Shown here: piece by piece, positions 40,101-53,800 of the stretch
How positions within the stretch are numbered: position 1 is the first letter of the stretch
How the letters are laid out: the number at the start of each line of letters is the position of its first letter
DNA from: Lingula anatina
Lineage: Eukaryota; Brachiopoda; Lingulata; Lingulida; Lingulidae
Length of the DNA: 64,000 bases
Direction of reading: 5' to 3'
NCBI RefSeq assembly: GCF_001039355.2
Contig: NW_019775677.1
Location: forward strand, 181,449 to 245,448
The notes under the pieces: model-generated
Told to the model about the DNA's origin: nothing
What the model saw: the letters and a program-made list of their open reading frames with translations, nothing else
Database searches by the model: none
Position numbers and translations under genes: made by a program

Positions 40101-43100
40101 AAAAAGAGAGAGAGAGAGAACTGGACTCCAGAGTTAAGAATTTAGATCCCCTGTCTTCATAAACTTTTGTTTGACTTAAAAGCTGTATCAATGTTCAATC
40201 CAGGTGTTTTTTGTTCCAAATTCCCCATTGGATTTAAAGAGTTGGTGTCACAAGATTCAAAATTACTATTGTTGGAATTTTGCTCCAAGGCTTGGAAACC
40301 ATTTTAAAAGGGGGATTGTAACAGGTGTGAAGGTCACATCCAGTCTCAATCTAAAATATTCCAATGAATTGTTTGATGTCTTCCTAAGAAATGACCCTGG
40401 TTTTTGCGATTAACCAATTAATGGGTTAATTCTAAAAAGTCTGCCTCTGCAGTATCTGAAAGAACAGGGTTTACAGTTCACCAAAGAAAAATGTTTACAT
40501 CTGCTTATCACGTCTGCTTTGTAAACCTTGCTTTGGATAAAAAGTCTTCTCTTTTACTATTAACCTTGAACTTTTTATGGAAGCTTCTCAGTTTATCAAA
40601 ACAAACCATAAAATAAAACTTTTCACTGTTGCTTTGTTAACTACTATACAGATGTTCCATTTAATGTATGAAAACAATGTTTTTGATTTGGCTTCATGTA
40701 TACAGACTTCAGTTTTTATGGGTTTGTTTGAAATATTGAGAATCTGAAAAGTCCTTCATTCTATTGAAATTACTTGTATTTTAAGCGTGTTCTTATGGAT
40801 TACCTTTTTAGTTGACAGATGGCTGCTTTCTGTGATATTTCTCTTTATCATTTTTTGGGGAATTTTTGTTTGCATCTAATCTCAACTAGCCTTCCTGTAA
40901 TTTCTGCTGTATTTGAATTGTTTTTGTTTAAATGTTTCAGTATCTGTCAGTGCTTGTGGCCAATGTGACATCATTCCAAACTCCTATTGTTAGTCTCAAA
41001 AAGTGTTGAAAGAAAAAAGGGAAAAACATTGAAATCATTGGTACCGTTAAAGAATGCAGGAAATATTGTAAATATTTGTGCAGCTGAAGTTCTTAACTAT
41101 CTTGGCTTGTAGAATATTCATTTTTGACCAAAAAAAAAATTACTTTGAAGAAAGTGGATTTTTGTGTTCTGTAGATATGTCACCAAAGTGGCCGAAAATT
41201 AACAAACAAATTCAGCAAAGTGCATCAGTTTTTAATAAGCTAAAATTATCTGTACTTTAAGTTTCTTCTCGCGGGATGTCACTTGGCTCTTAAATTTGTT
41301 CCCAAGTTTGATGCTTGCAGTGTGCAATTTTTTCCAGCAGCTCCCTAGCGACCCAAATCGCCCGATGTCCTCTTCCGACAACAACCTGGATTTTCTAGGT
41401 CAGGAAATGGCTGACCTTCAAGAGTTGCTTGTTTCCATGGCAACAGGTAAAGGGATAGAAATACAATTTACACACACGTAGAGAAAAAGTGCATTTGTAT
41501 ACTCTCATAAATAGTTTGTAGTTCTTAATTAATGTTTAGTGTTCTGTTGAGTGACTTAGCGGCTAAAAAGTCATGGCAAGCAGTATTTCAAAGCAATGGT
41601 ATTAATATGGAATGCAGAATTGGCATTGTGCTTACAAAAATTAATCTGGTCTGTAATGCAAAAATTTAATTTGGCTATTATTAACAGCAATTTGAAATGT
41701 CTAGATTGAACAGGTGAAAAAACAGTTGCACCAGTACAAATGAGAAATTGAATTTAATCGCCATTCAAAAATATCTGTTGACAAATGAAATTTTGAAAGA
41801 GGCCCTTACCTTGAAATAGTATCATTTAGTCAAGATATACGTTTTAAACATTGGATGCATCCTCTCCCCATATGTGAGTATCAATATTCTGCGATAGTGC
41901 TCTGCACTTTGAAAATTGGCTCATTCCATTTTAATCAAAGAAATACTTTTAAGAACTTTCAAATATCAGACTGCACCATATGTTTTAGATATAGCCCAGC
42001 TATCTGTCATTAACATAATTAAACAAAATAAAAGCACATGAAATAGCCATCCCAGTCGGATAACATTATTGGATGCACTAGTAGAGTCACAAGAGATTTT
42101 GTATGTTGAGAAGAAACTGGTTTCGAGAATCTATTTCTATCCCTTTTACCTTTCATTGTATGCAGTTGGCATCATAAGAAGAAAAGAATGCTGCTTTTAC
42201 TTATTACTTAGATATTTGCTGTGCATGGTTTGCATTGCTAGTGCAGTTTATAGGCAGCAGTGAAAACGCCCCGAGTGTCAGATCTGTAAAAGTGACTTTT
42301 CTCCGTACAAAATGTGAAGAAAGTCACTTCCAGCCTCCCGGAACTCTGGGTATGAGAAGATTAGCAAGAATAGATCTGGCAATTGTGTGAGATTTTGAAT
42401 TGTGCCTTTAGCTAAGCAACCAGGAAAAGATTTGACATCAAATGATATCTCATGGTACTGTAAAGGAAAGTTGATTGCATTGCATCATGGGCATCCATGG
42501 GAGATTTTTCAAAAGGTGAACAGCGTAATGATAAAGCTTTCAAAGTTGGCTGGATTGACTTATGATGAGGTTTTTGCTCAGAAGACTGCAATCAGCTCTG
42601 CCTTCCATTTGATATCATTTGACTTTTGTAAAGCTCCTCTCTGTAACATTTAGACACATAGTCAGACCCAAACTGGTTAAGGTATGAATTGTGTCACCAG
42701 TCAACCTAAATGACATACGAGGGATCCAAGTGAATTAATGTTGAGAATGCACCCAGATGTAAAAAGGGGGGGGGGGGGGGGGAAACACAGAAACTTCTAA
42801 CCAGTCTGGGCCGAAAATCTGTCTGAACATACCTAAAGTGAAGGGAGTGTTGGCGCATTTTGCCTCGCTGCATGTCATTTGATTGGATGGATTGTTGATT
42901 TGATACAAAGTAACTGCATGACAATTTATAGTCGCTTTTGATCTTTTCAGCAGCATGAGTTTAGACAAAAACAAAATAAATTAATAAATAAATAAAATAT
43001 AATGCAGAAATTTTGCAGTGGTGAAGTTTTTTTGAAGTGATTTCATTATTGTATTTGCAGTGTGCAAAGAATAATTTCATTGTGCAAGGTGATGGAAAAT

Positions 43101-44754
43101 AAAGTAAAGGGGGAGATTCTTGAACAAGAGTATTTTTATATCGTGAGTCTTGCTAGCATGAGAATTTTCACCAAATGCTTTTTTTATTGCAAATTTGTGA
43201 AAAGATAATTATTTGGTGAAATAAAATGTGTTTAGCTGACCTTAGCATTTTAGATGGGGGTGAGTTGAAGTATTTTTTTTCTTTCTTTGAGGGGGAAGGG
43301 TAAACTCTCACTCACCCCAACTAAATTCTTAAATGTAAGTTTTTGTAGGAAAATTTTAATTAAAACATCTCCTGTGTCAAAGTTTCAAAGTGGAACTCTT
43401 CCCTCCCTACCCCTCATAAATCCTGGATTGCCTCTGGATTTTTTTACATTGATTGATTTTATATTAAGTAACCTGAGTGTTGATATCTTTTTTTATTTAT
43501 ATATAAAATGGAAGGACATGCATTACTTAACATGTTTTATGCAAATTAAGTTTTCATGCGCATAGGGCATTTGTGCTTTTATAATATTAACTACTTTAAC
43601 TTGTTATTCCCACATGTTACTGCATTTGACTGTTACAAAAGAACCAAACTAAAGAGTATTTATTGTTTCTTTTGCACATCTCATCTCAGGTTTAGAATGA
43701 ATGGTAAAATAGGTGGAATTTGCACAGTATTTAGGGCCATCCCATGGGTTTTATCTATCTGTTTTTATGTTATTTTCAAAGGGGGGTTGGGTGTGAACCT
43801 TACAAGTTAAATATTCATTCACTTTTACAGATCCTCTTGATATATTTTACTCACAAATTTATAAGAAGATACTTAAAATAAGTTACAGAGCCAAGTTTTT
43901 AATAAATGGTAAAAAGTTCATTTTATGACGTGGATGAAGAAGATTATAGAGTAATATTCTACCCTTGGGATGGCTTCAAATTCACATTTTATGAATGTTT
44001 AAATGTTGCATAAGTTACGCTATATGTATGTGATACTTGTTACTCTATATTGATGGCCTTTGTTTTCATCATTCATCCCTACCCTTATCTCATTTTTCTC
44101 CCCGTTCCATCATTTAGCCCACGTCACATTTTTGGTAGGCATGAGTTACAGTTCATCTGCTTGTATATCTGGCAGGAGCTGCCACAGTACCTGGTTAATC
44201 AAGTTTTTTTTTTTTTTTTTTTTTATTAATTAATTAATTAATTTTTTCTGTAGACTAGTTTACCAGTAAAGCTCCAGGGTTGCTGACATGAGCTTTTTTT
44301 GAGAATAAAATGTCCATTGATTTGTTGTTTTTGAGAATGATTTGTACAGAAGAATTGTTCTTAATGAATGGATTTCCTATCCTCAAAACCCAAGCGGGGG
44401 GAGTCCCAAACCAGAAGTATGTTTTGTGGTAGACATTGTCTTATCTGTTTTTCTATGTAAAAGGAAAAGAACACTCAAAATAATACACGCATGGAGTAAC
44501 ATCATATCTCAGTTTTTTCATCCCAAATGTGTCTGTAAAATATGACCCAGGCGCTGGTCTGTTGAATGCCCCGATTTTTATGTGCATTTATTGAGCCTTA
44601 GACTTTTGTGAGTGTACGGGATATTAAATAGAATATGCCAGGATTGGTCTACCTACTTGATTTACTTTTGGTTGGGAGGTCATCTTCTTTGGAGAAAAAG
44701 AATGCATGACATAGTCAGAACATGCAACCCTGGCGTTTTCCCCATCTTTTTATT

Positions 44755-44801
<47 letters not shown>

Positions 44802-47800
44802 TTGAAAATTGTTCATTAGTGATTGATGAACAGTTTTGCCATTAGTAAACTTGGTAGAAAAGTAAAGAATGGAACAAGTTGTTTTGTTTGCTGTAAACTG
44901 TTGAATGAAGTACTTTTTGTTGTATTATTCTGTTTTACGTTTTACCTTATCAGATTGACCATGTAGCATATTTGTGTATTGAAGAATTTCCCTTATTTAG
45001 AGAGTTATGGCAACAGCAACCCTTAATTTATCACTAGAGTGGTCCCACTTTCCCTTCTTGTTTCATTATAGTTGTTGTCTAGATCCTAGAAAAGAATTTG
45101 AAATAGTTCAAAACACATAGGAGGTATTGTGAAGTTTTGATATAATTGTTATTTTAAATTGTTTACATTTTTGAAATGACTTCCCTATCTGAACTGTGTT
45201 TTGAGTTAAGTTAATGAAGGTAGGATTTGACAGGTTCATTAAGATTTAACTGTGAAATGTTCTGTCAAAGCTACCTTTTCAGTACTGTAACAGTAACACA
45301 AAATTTCAATATTTAAGATGACTATCTGAATACAAGATTATGGAACTTTTTGATGGTGATAATTTACACATTTGATGTAAAAAAGGCTGTCAAAACTTGA
45401 AAATTTTAAATTGACTTAAAGATATCAGTTTAAGACTACTTATGACTAGGGTGATGGTATTTAGTTTAAAATTAAATTTGAACTGCCAAGTTTTCATACT
45501 GTTGGTTAAGATATAACAGGTGGATTAAAAAAAAACCTACATCGAAACTTTCAACTTTTCAAAAACTAACCACTTTTTTTTTTTCAAACTTTCAGGTGAG
45601 AGTGGTCCATCTAGTTTAGAAGATCAGAGTTTAGCATCACCATCATTATCATCGACAACATCATCAACAAATTCATCAAATGCAATGTCATCAACATCAT
45701 CATTTACCTCATCGGTTCTAGCATCACAAGATGGACCATCTGCCCAAGTTCTTCAACTCTCTTATCAAGGAAATTCTAGTGAACTTCAGAAAGTTTTAAC
45801 GGAAAATGGTCTGGACCTTACTGCTGAGGTAGATGGAAAAAATGCTCTCCATTTAGCTGTTGAGTGTGGGCATTTTGGTAAGTTTGATTCATATTTAAGT
45901 TAATTTAAGAAATTTCTAGTAAATAGTGAGATTTTTTTAACATTACATTTTTTGGCATTGCAGGGAATGTTTTACTTTGTATTTTGTTTGTGCACAAAAT
46001 TTTTCCTTGTATCATGTAAAATTTTGTCTAAGTTTGTTGGAATGAAACTTTTCTTTTTATTCTAGAATGTTTGAAACTGCTTCTTGAACATGGCGCTAAT
46101 CCTAATACAAGTGGCAAAACTGATGGATTGACACCATTGCATGCTGCTGCAAAACTTGGGCAGTATGGGTAGGTAACAGCAATGACCTAGATAGGGAGGT
46201 CAAGGTTAGAGAAGTGACCTTGAGAGAGATCAAGGTTGAAATTACCTTGAGAGAGAGGTCATTATAGGTATTTTCAGTGCTAAATTATCAAAAAAGAAAT
46301 ATGATTTGGTATTTCAGTTTTTGAATGGCTGATATAATTCCAAACATAATATTTACACATTCAAACATTAAATGTACTATATGTACATGCATCAGTGTTA
46401 ATTTTTGGGATTCATTTTTTTTTTCACTTCCAGCTGTCTGAAGCTCCTGCTTGACCATCATGCTAAGATTAACTGCCTTGACCACCAGGGCTGGACCCCA
46501 CTGGTGTGGTCAGCTTATAGTGGACACACAGATATATGTAAACTGTTACTGGACTCAGGGGCTAGGCTGGACATTAAAACTAGTGTAAGTCTGGGTGGTC
46601 TTAAAGGGATAACAACTCTTTGTATGTGATCCATATTTCACAATAAATACGTTATAAACAACTCAGAAATGTAAATTCTATTTTACCACCAAAAGAAAAA
46701 AAAAGCAGGGACTAACTTTGAATGTTGGAACAGATTCATTAACTATTGGTATGGGAAAAGTCTCTTTTACCCCAGGCAAACCCATTTTTTGTCCAGATGA
46801 ACAGTTGTTATCCCTTTAATGTAATGATCTGAATCAAAGTGTAAAGAAAGTGCTGTGTTGCAGTCATTATTTTAGTTATCGTACATTCTTGTAATATGAT
46901 ATTGTCAGTCCAGACGTTGCGTGTACAAAATGCTGTGGACACTATATGTACACATTTTTATATTGGTGATTTTCAAATCTACATAAATTCTATATATTTC
47001 AAGCACATGCACAATAGATATTTGTTCTTACTTGACTGTGTGATGACTATGATTTTCAAACATGGAAGAAGGAGGAGTTGGGTGGGGGGGGGGGTGTAGA
47101 TTGGAGTTGGACTAATACAAGAAGTCGCACTCTGTGAACACCCAAAATGTTTTATCTCCATGATGTGACTATATATTGATAATTCTCTATATATCACAGG
47201 AGGGCTGGACATGTGCACACGCAGCCACTCAGGCTGGACACACAGAATGTATAGAGCTGCTGCTGACATACAGACAGGGAAGCCAGTTCCGCTCATCGCC
47301 AAAACCAACCAGCCAATCAGCACCCTTGGCTGAGCTTTATGATATTGTCAACGTTGCTGATGTAGAGGGCAGGACTATAGCACATATGGCAGCTATAAAG
47401 GAAACAAAGGTATAATCATAAAATTCAAAGACCTATCATCTTTCTAGGACTGCTTGGTCCATGATGACCTCTTGCATTGTTATAAAAGTTGTCTCTGGAT
47501 TTTAATCAGTTTAATGAGCTTAAAACTAAAAGACCTGCCATCTTTCTAGGACTGCTTGACCTTGATGACCTCTCACTTTGTTTTAAAAGTCTCTGGATTT
47601 TAATCAGTTTAATGATCATGAAATTTAAAGACCTACCATCTTTCTAGGACTGCTTGACCGCAATGACCTCTCACTGTGCTATCAGAAATCTTTCTGATAT
47701 GTAATCAGTTTAATGTTAATAAAATTCAAAGACCTGCCATCTTTCCAGGAAGACCTGCCATCTTACCAGGACTGTTTGACCTTGATGACCTCTCACTTTG

Positions 47801-50800
47801 TTATCACAGTTCTCTCTGGTTTTTAATGATCTTAAAACTGAAAGACCTGCCTTATTTTCAGGACTGCTTGACCGTGATGACCACTCACTGTGACTTAGAT
47901 CTGGACTGCCGGGACAAGAATGGGAGAACAGTGTATGACGTGGCCTCCAAGGCCTGCAAGGAGTTACTGGAGAGCCTAGGTAAGGGAAGCCTGGCCAAGG
48001 GCACTGGAGATGTCAGATAAAGACAGTATAATTTAAAAGGCCCTTTTAATTTTTCTTCATCTTTTTTTTTGTCTTATTCTATTTCTTTTTCTTGGTCTTT
48101 TGTATGTACAACTAATTTTTCACATAAACTAATTACAGGTCAGACATTCCCAGGACTTCTTCATCAAGTTATATATATTATATATTAAGAAGTACAAATG
48201 AAGTTAGTTTTGATGAAATTCTTTACTGTTTCACCAGGACCAAAGAATGACAAAATGTGCACAGTTTGTATAGACATTGAGAGAAACCCCAACCACATCC
48301 ACAACGAGCCACTTCATTACACAGTAGGCGTTATCAAAGTTATGGCAGACACATCGTGGCCAACCCTGGAGGAGAAGCTGGGCGATGTTCTATCCCATCA
48401 CTTTAAGACCCTAGCAACAGGGTTAAAAACAAAGAAGACAACTCGTCTTGAGCATGATTCCCCATCCCCAGATAGTGGACCTTACACCCTGGCATTGTCC
48501 ATGGATAGTGTGAAGTCATATTCAATTGGTGAGATTTAAAAAAGATTTTGTTGTTTTTATTTCTGAATCAGTTAAATTGACCTTTAACGAAAGAGTTAAC
48601 AAAAGGTTGATCTGTTTTAGATTGTTGATTCTTGAAGTAAAAAGAAAAAAAGAGGACATGTTGAATTGATCATTTCAGTTGATTAAAAGTGTTTAACTTT
48701 ACAATTGTAAAACCAAATACAAAAGTAGTAAACACGCTCAAAGTGGAGCATGTCCATTTTGCATTGAAATTATCAGCTGTTTTCCCTTTTGCCCTAATCT
48801 GTGTATTGGGTTTTTAAGTAGGCATGTCTGTTTTTTATTCCAGGTCAGCACAGTTGGTCTCCTGGCACCCCTTCCACAAAATCCCCTTTTGAAATCCTTT
48901 GTAATAATGAGACTAAGAAGATATCTATAGAACTGTTTGGTGAGTTTTTTAATTGGAAAAAACATCAAAAAGGATGTGTGAATAATAGTAAAACCTTCAA
49001 GTTTACAGATTTGAATATTTATACATGAAAACCATCTGCTGTGCAAAATGTGGTTGTTTTTACACCCTTGTCATCGAAAGGAAAAGAAATAAGCTTAAGA
49101 TTAAATAGAAAATACTTCATATTAATTATATTGATTATTTTATAGTTATTTTTTAATTTGTCAGGCTGTGAAGATGGCTGTCAGGATGCGTTATCTTATG
49201 AAACCCTCATCCCAGCAACAACACTACAGAATTATCTCAGACTGGTGAGTTATACATTGGAAGCTAGCTGTTATATCCATTCTTCAAAAATTTAAGATAT
49301 TTATAATTGTTTATATTCATAATTGTTTCTACTATAAAACTTAACTACTATATAATGGCATAATTTAGATAAACATCTCATGTAGCTTCCCCTAATAGGC
49401 AAACACCTTAAAAGTGCCCTGACTTCATTAGTTTCATTTATATAAATGGTGCTGTATGTTTTTATATTAGTTCTGCATGTGAATCATCTCTTTCAGATTG
49501 AACAGTACAAGAATGTCGTTTTCTATGGTCCCGTAGGATCAAGTAAAACATACCTGGCTCGTACTCTGGCTTACTGCATACAGGTATATACATTGTTTTT
49601 GAATAGCATGTTTACAATGTTCTACACTTAATATGATACAATCCATTTATATTAATGGTTAACTGCTATTATAATTGATTTGCATGCCAGCCATTGGAGA
49701 CGTTTGTTTATCATGGCAACAGATTTGCACAGTATGTGGAATATGAAAAAGTCCTCTCTTACAAAGTAAAAATACTACGTATATTTTGGAAATTGGAACA
49801 TCATGTTGGCATACATACTGGAAATGTGTAGATACATGTATATGTACATAAAACACATGATATAACTGAGGCACCAGAAATCATTAAAGAACCATTTTAT
49901 TTATAACTTGTCCATTTTACAGGTTCGAGAGCGCAACTGTGGTCACTCAACAGAAATCTCCTTCTTGGCCTTCACTCCAGCCATGAAGAAGGCTGACCTT
50001 TACCACTTTCTGATGACCACTGGTGGACTGCTGCCTGCAGAGACTGCCCCTCCATCAAAGAAATCTCCAATCCTTATTTTAGATGATCTCAGCAAGATCA
50101 ATATATCTGACATATTTGGTGATTTGTTGCCTGCTTTAGAGCAGAGAGGGCCTAAGAATTCTGTTGGTCTGAAATTAGGTAGGTAAAATTTATTTTTTTG
50201 TAGACAATATTATTTTATGAAGGTTGTATAATGTTTGGCACCTTTACGTAGTTGAAATCAAATGAAAAAGCAGGTCATGACTTTCATGTTGATAACCTTG
50301 TTTCAAATGTGATAAGATTACTTCTAGGAGTAAATACAGTAAGTGCTACATAATTTAACTTGAACTTCCATTCATTTCAAAATTTTGTAGATTCTTTTTT
50401 AATTTTTTTTTTTTTGTATTAGTTGAAAGTTATGAATATTATACCCATCTGCAGCTCAACTTGAACAAATGTTCTGTTCCCAAAGTGTCCAAGTGTCTGC
50501 TTAAGGTTTTGTCTACATAAATGATGATAAAAATTGTCCTATTATGGTTACACCAACTCTACAATTTAAGTGTATTTGTGTCAGATTCCTTAAAAACATT
50601 ATATTTTATGTTTCAGACAATAAACCACTAGGTTCTTTCTACCTGACTGAGAACTGTTATATAATAGGAACCATGGACAGGACCAGGTAGGAAAAATTGT
50701 GATATGAAAATAAGTGAAATTTCAACTGTTTATTGAGGATGTAAAGAAAAGACTTATACCTAATGAAATCTTGCTGATTTTAATTGCAATCAGTGGATAT

Positions 50801-53800
50801 CTATATTTAAATAATATTTACCCCTTAGTTCCTAGTTTTGACTTCTGCCATTAACAGTGCTATGTTAGATAAAGAGCAATTGGATATTTATTTAATCTTT
50901 TGTTTTTTTAGGGGGTAACATTTAATTTATTTTGTGCTCTATGCTTTTAAAACTGTCTCTTAAAATATTCTATGGTATTTTTAAAGAAAAAAAAATCAAA
51001 ATTTAATACCAAAGGTTGAATTCTGTCCAAATAGGTGCGCCAGTCTGGATCTAACAGTGCAACAGCGCTTCCGCTGGGTCAACTGCCGCATTGACACCGA
51101 ACCAGTGAGGGGGCTCCTATCCCGACAGCTGTACCGCCGCCTCATCAGCAAATATGGCGGCCGTTTACCCCCGTCGGATGATCCAGTCTATCGCGCCGTG
51201 GAATGGGTGATATGTGTGTGGCAGAGATTGAACGATGGCCTGGGAAAACTGGGGCTACCAGAGCTAGTGTTTGGGCCTAGTCATTTCTTGGTGTGCCCTA
51301 TAGAGGTGAATCAGCCCAAGAATATTCTCAGGTAAGCCTGGGGTCAAATACAGTAGACGTTTGGATAAGTGTGTCAGTTGTTTGAGATATTCAAGGATTT
51401 GAGCTTGGTAATGTTTAAATATCCTCAGCTAATTGCAAAAAAAAAAAAAATGCAAAGATTTGAGCTTGTTAATGTCTATATGCCCTCAGCTAATTTCAAA
51501 AAGAAGAAAAAAGTGACATGACTCACCTATAACAGTTTCTTTGTAAAAAGTACATATGACTTTTTAGATCTTTCTAAATATTATCTGCTGAAATCTTGGT
51601 TCTATAGAGAATAAAAGACAACAGGTTCACACATGATCAGTCTCATCTCATCTTTCTTCTATTGTAACAACAGCAGCATTAAGGGAACAGCATATATCCT
51701 TTGTGTCTAAGAATTGTAGATATATTACTATTATAAGTTTTATATTTATAAACTTTTTCGGCTGTTTCTGAATGCTGTTACAATTCAGCATTTTGTTTTT
51801 ACTTTATTTTTGTATAGCTGCAATTGTACAAATATAAAACATTTTCTCATTCAGGTGGTTGAGTTTGCTGTGGAACCACACAATTGCACCTGCAGTGTCC
51901 GAGGCTGTGGTCAGGGGTTCAGGGGCCGCAGACGTCACTTCAGAAGGACAACAGAAAGTAGTGAACACTGCTCTGTATGTGTTAATGCAGCGCTCAGTGG
52001 TCACTGGATGTCCACTCAGTGGTCAAGGTGAGGCCCTTTTTGGGAAATTGGTGATTCAGTAAAAGATCAAGTAAATGTCTGGTTATTTATAGCTGACTTA
52101 ATCATGTATGATGATTATTTAGCACAAGCTGAAAATATTTGCCATACTGTTCAGGGCCAGATCCAGATATATTCTCTGACAGTCTTCCAAATTATCTTTG
52201 TTGATTCTTCCTCCATTTTGACCATCTTCCAACAAAAAAAATGAGATACCCGTCAATGTAAACTTGAAAAATTCTGACCGTTTTCCAGGAGACCCAGAAA
52301 ACAGCTTCCATCCGCCCCTGCTGTTAGCTTTATAGATATGTTACCTACAGTTAAGATTTTGAAAGTATAGTTATAAACAAATTTTTTTTTTTTTAATTTT
52401 CACAGAAAAAGAGCGCTACCTCTCCAGTTTCCATGGAAGCAATGAACTTGACATTCAGATGAGAGAGAGGGGTCGTCACCGTGGTCACAGAGAAATGTCA
52501 CCAGTGTTGACACCAGATTTGTCACCAGATGACGCCACTGCTTCACCACTTAAACAGTTTGAAGTGGCTAAAACTCATGAGGATCTGGTGTTGAGGTCAG
52601 TCTTTTTATGTACAGACGTGGCCTTTTTAATTATTTGTAGAAAAAGCAGGAAGGCAATCACCATGTTAAAAGTGTAAGTGAGAAGGAAATGACAGAATGA
52701 ATTTTGGGATATGCTGTATTACTTTTGAACGAATAAAACACACTGTGTACCATGAAGAGTAGGGCCAAGTGAGAGGAAATGAGACATATAATTACCCTGT
52801 AAAATGAGAATAATTTTTAAAAATGTTAATTTCAGTTCCAAAAGGCCAATNAGTTGTTTGAGATATTCAAGGATTTGAGCTTGGTAATGTTTAAATATCC
52901 TCAGCTAATTGCAAAAAAAAAAAAATGCAAAGATTTGAGCTTGTTAATGTCTATATGCCCTCAGCTAATTTCAAAAAGAAAAAAGAAGAAAAAAGTGACA
53001 TGACTCACCTATAACAGTTTCTTTGTAAAAAGTACATATGACTTTTTAGATCTTTCTAAATATTATCTGCTGAAATCTTGGTTCTATAGAGAATAAAAGA
53101 CAACAGGTTCACACATGATCAGTCTCATCTCATCTTTCTTCTGTTGTAACAACAGCAGCATTAAGGGAACAGCATATATCCTTTGTGTCTAAGAATTGTA
53201 GATATATTACTATTATAAGTTTTATATTTATAAACTTTTTCGGCTGTTTCTGAATGCTGTTACAATTCAGCATTTTGTTTTTACTTTATTTTTGTATAGC
53301 TGCAATTGTACAAATATAAAACATTTTCTCATTCAGGTGGTTGAGTTTGCTGTGGAACCACACAATTGCACCTGCAGTGTCCGAGGCTGTGGTCAGGGGT
53401 TCAGGGGCCGCAGACGTCACTTCAGAAGGACAACAGAAAGTAGTGAACACTGCTCTGTATGTGTTAATGCAGCGCTCAGTGGTCACTGGATGTCCACTCA
53501 GTGGTCAAGGTGAGGCCCTTTTTGGGAAATTGGTGATTCAGTAAAAGATCAAGTAAATGTCTGGTTATTTATAGCTGACTTGATCATGGATGATGATTAT
53601 TTAGCACAAGCTGAAAATATTTGCCATGCTATTCAGGGGCAGATCCAGATGTATTTTCTGACAGTCTTCCAAATTATCTTTGGTCATTCTTCCTACATTT
53701 TGACTGTCTTCCAACAAAAAAAAAATGAGATGCCCGTCAATGTAAACTTGAAAAAATTCTGATCATCTTCCAGAAGACCCAGAAGACGGCCTCCATCCAC

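Noticed and set aside
51810-52031. Cys- and Arg-rich frame over exon 19 (EFAVEPHNCTCS...)
   Set aside because: The alternative frame WLSLLWNHTIAP matches the vertebrate CTTNBP2 C-terminus and fits the exon phases.
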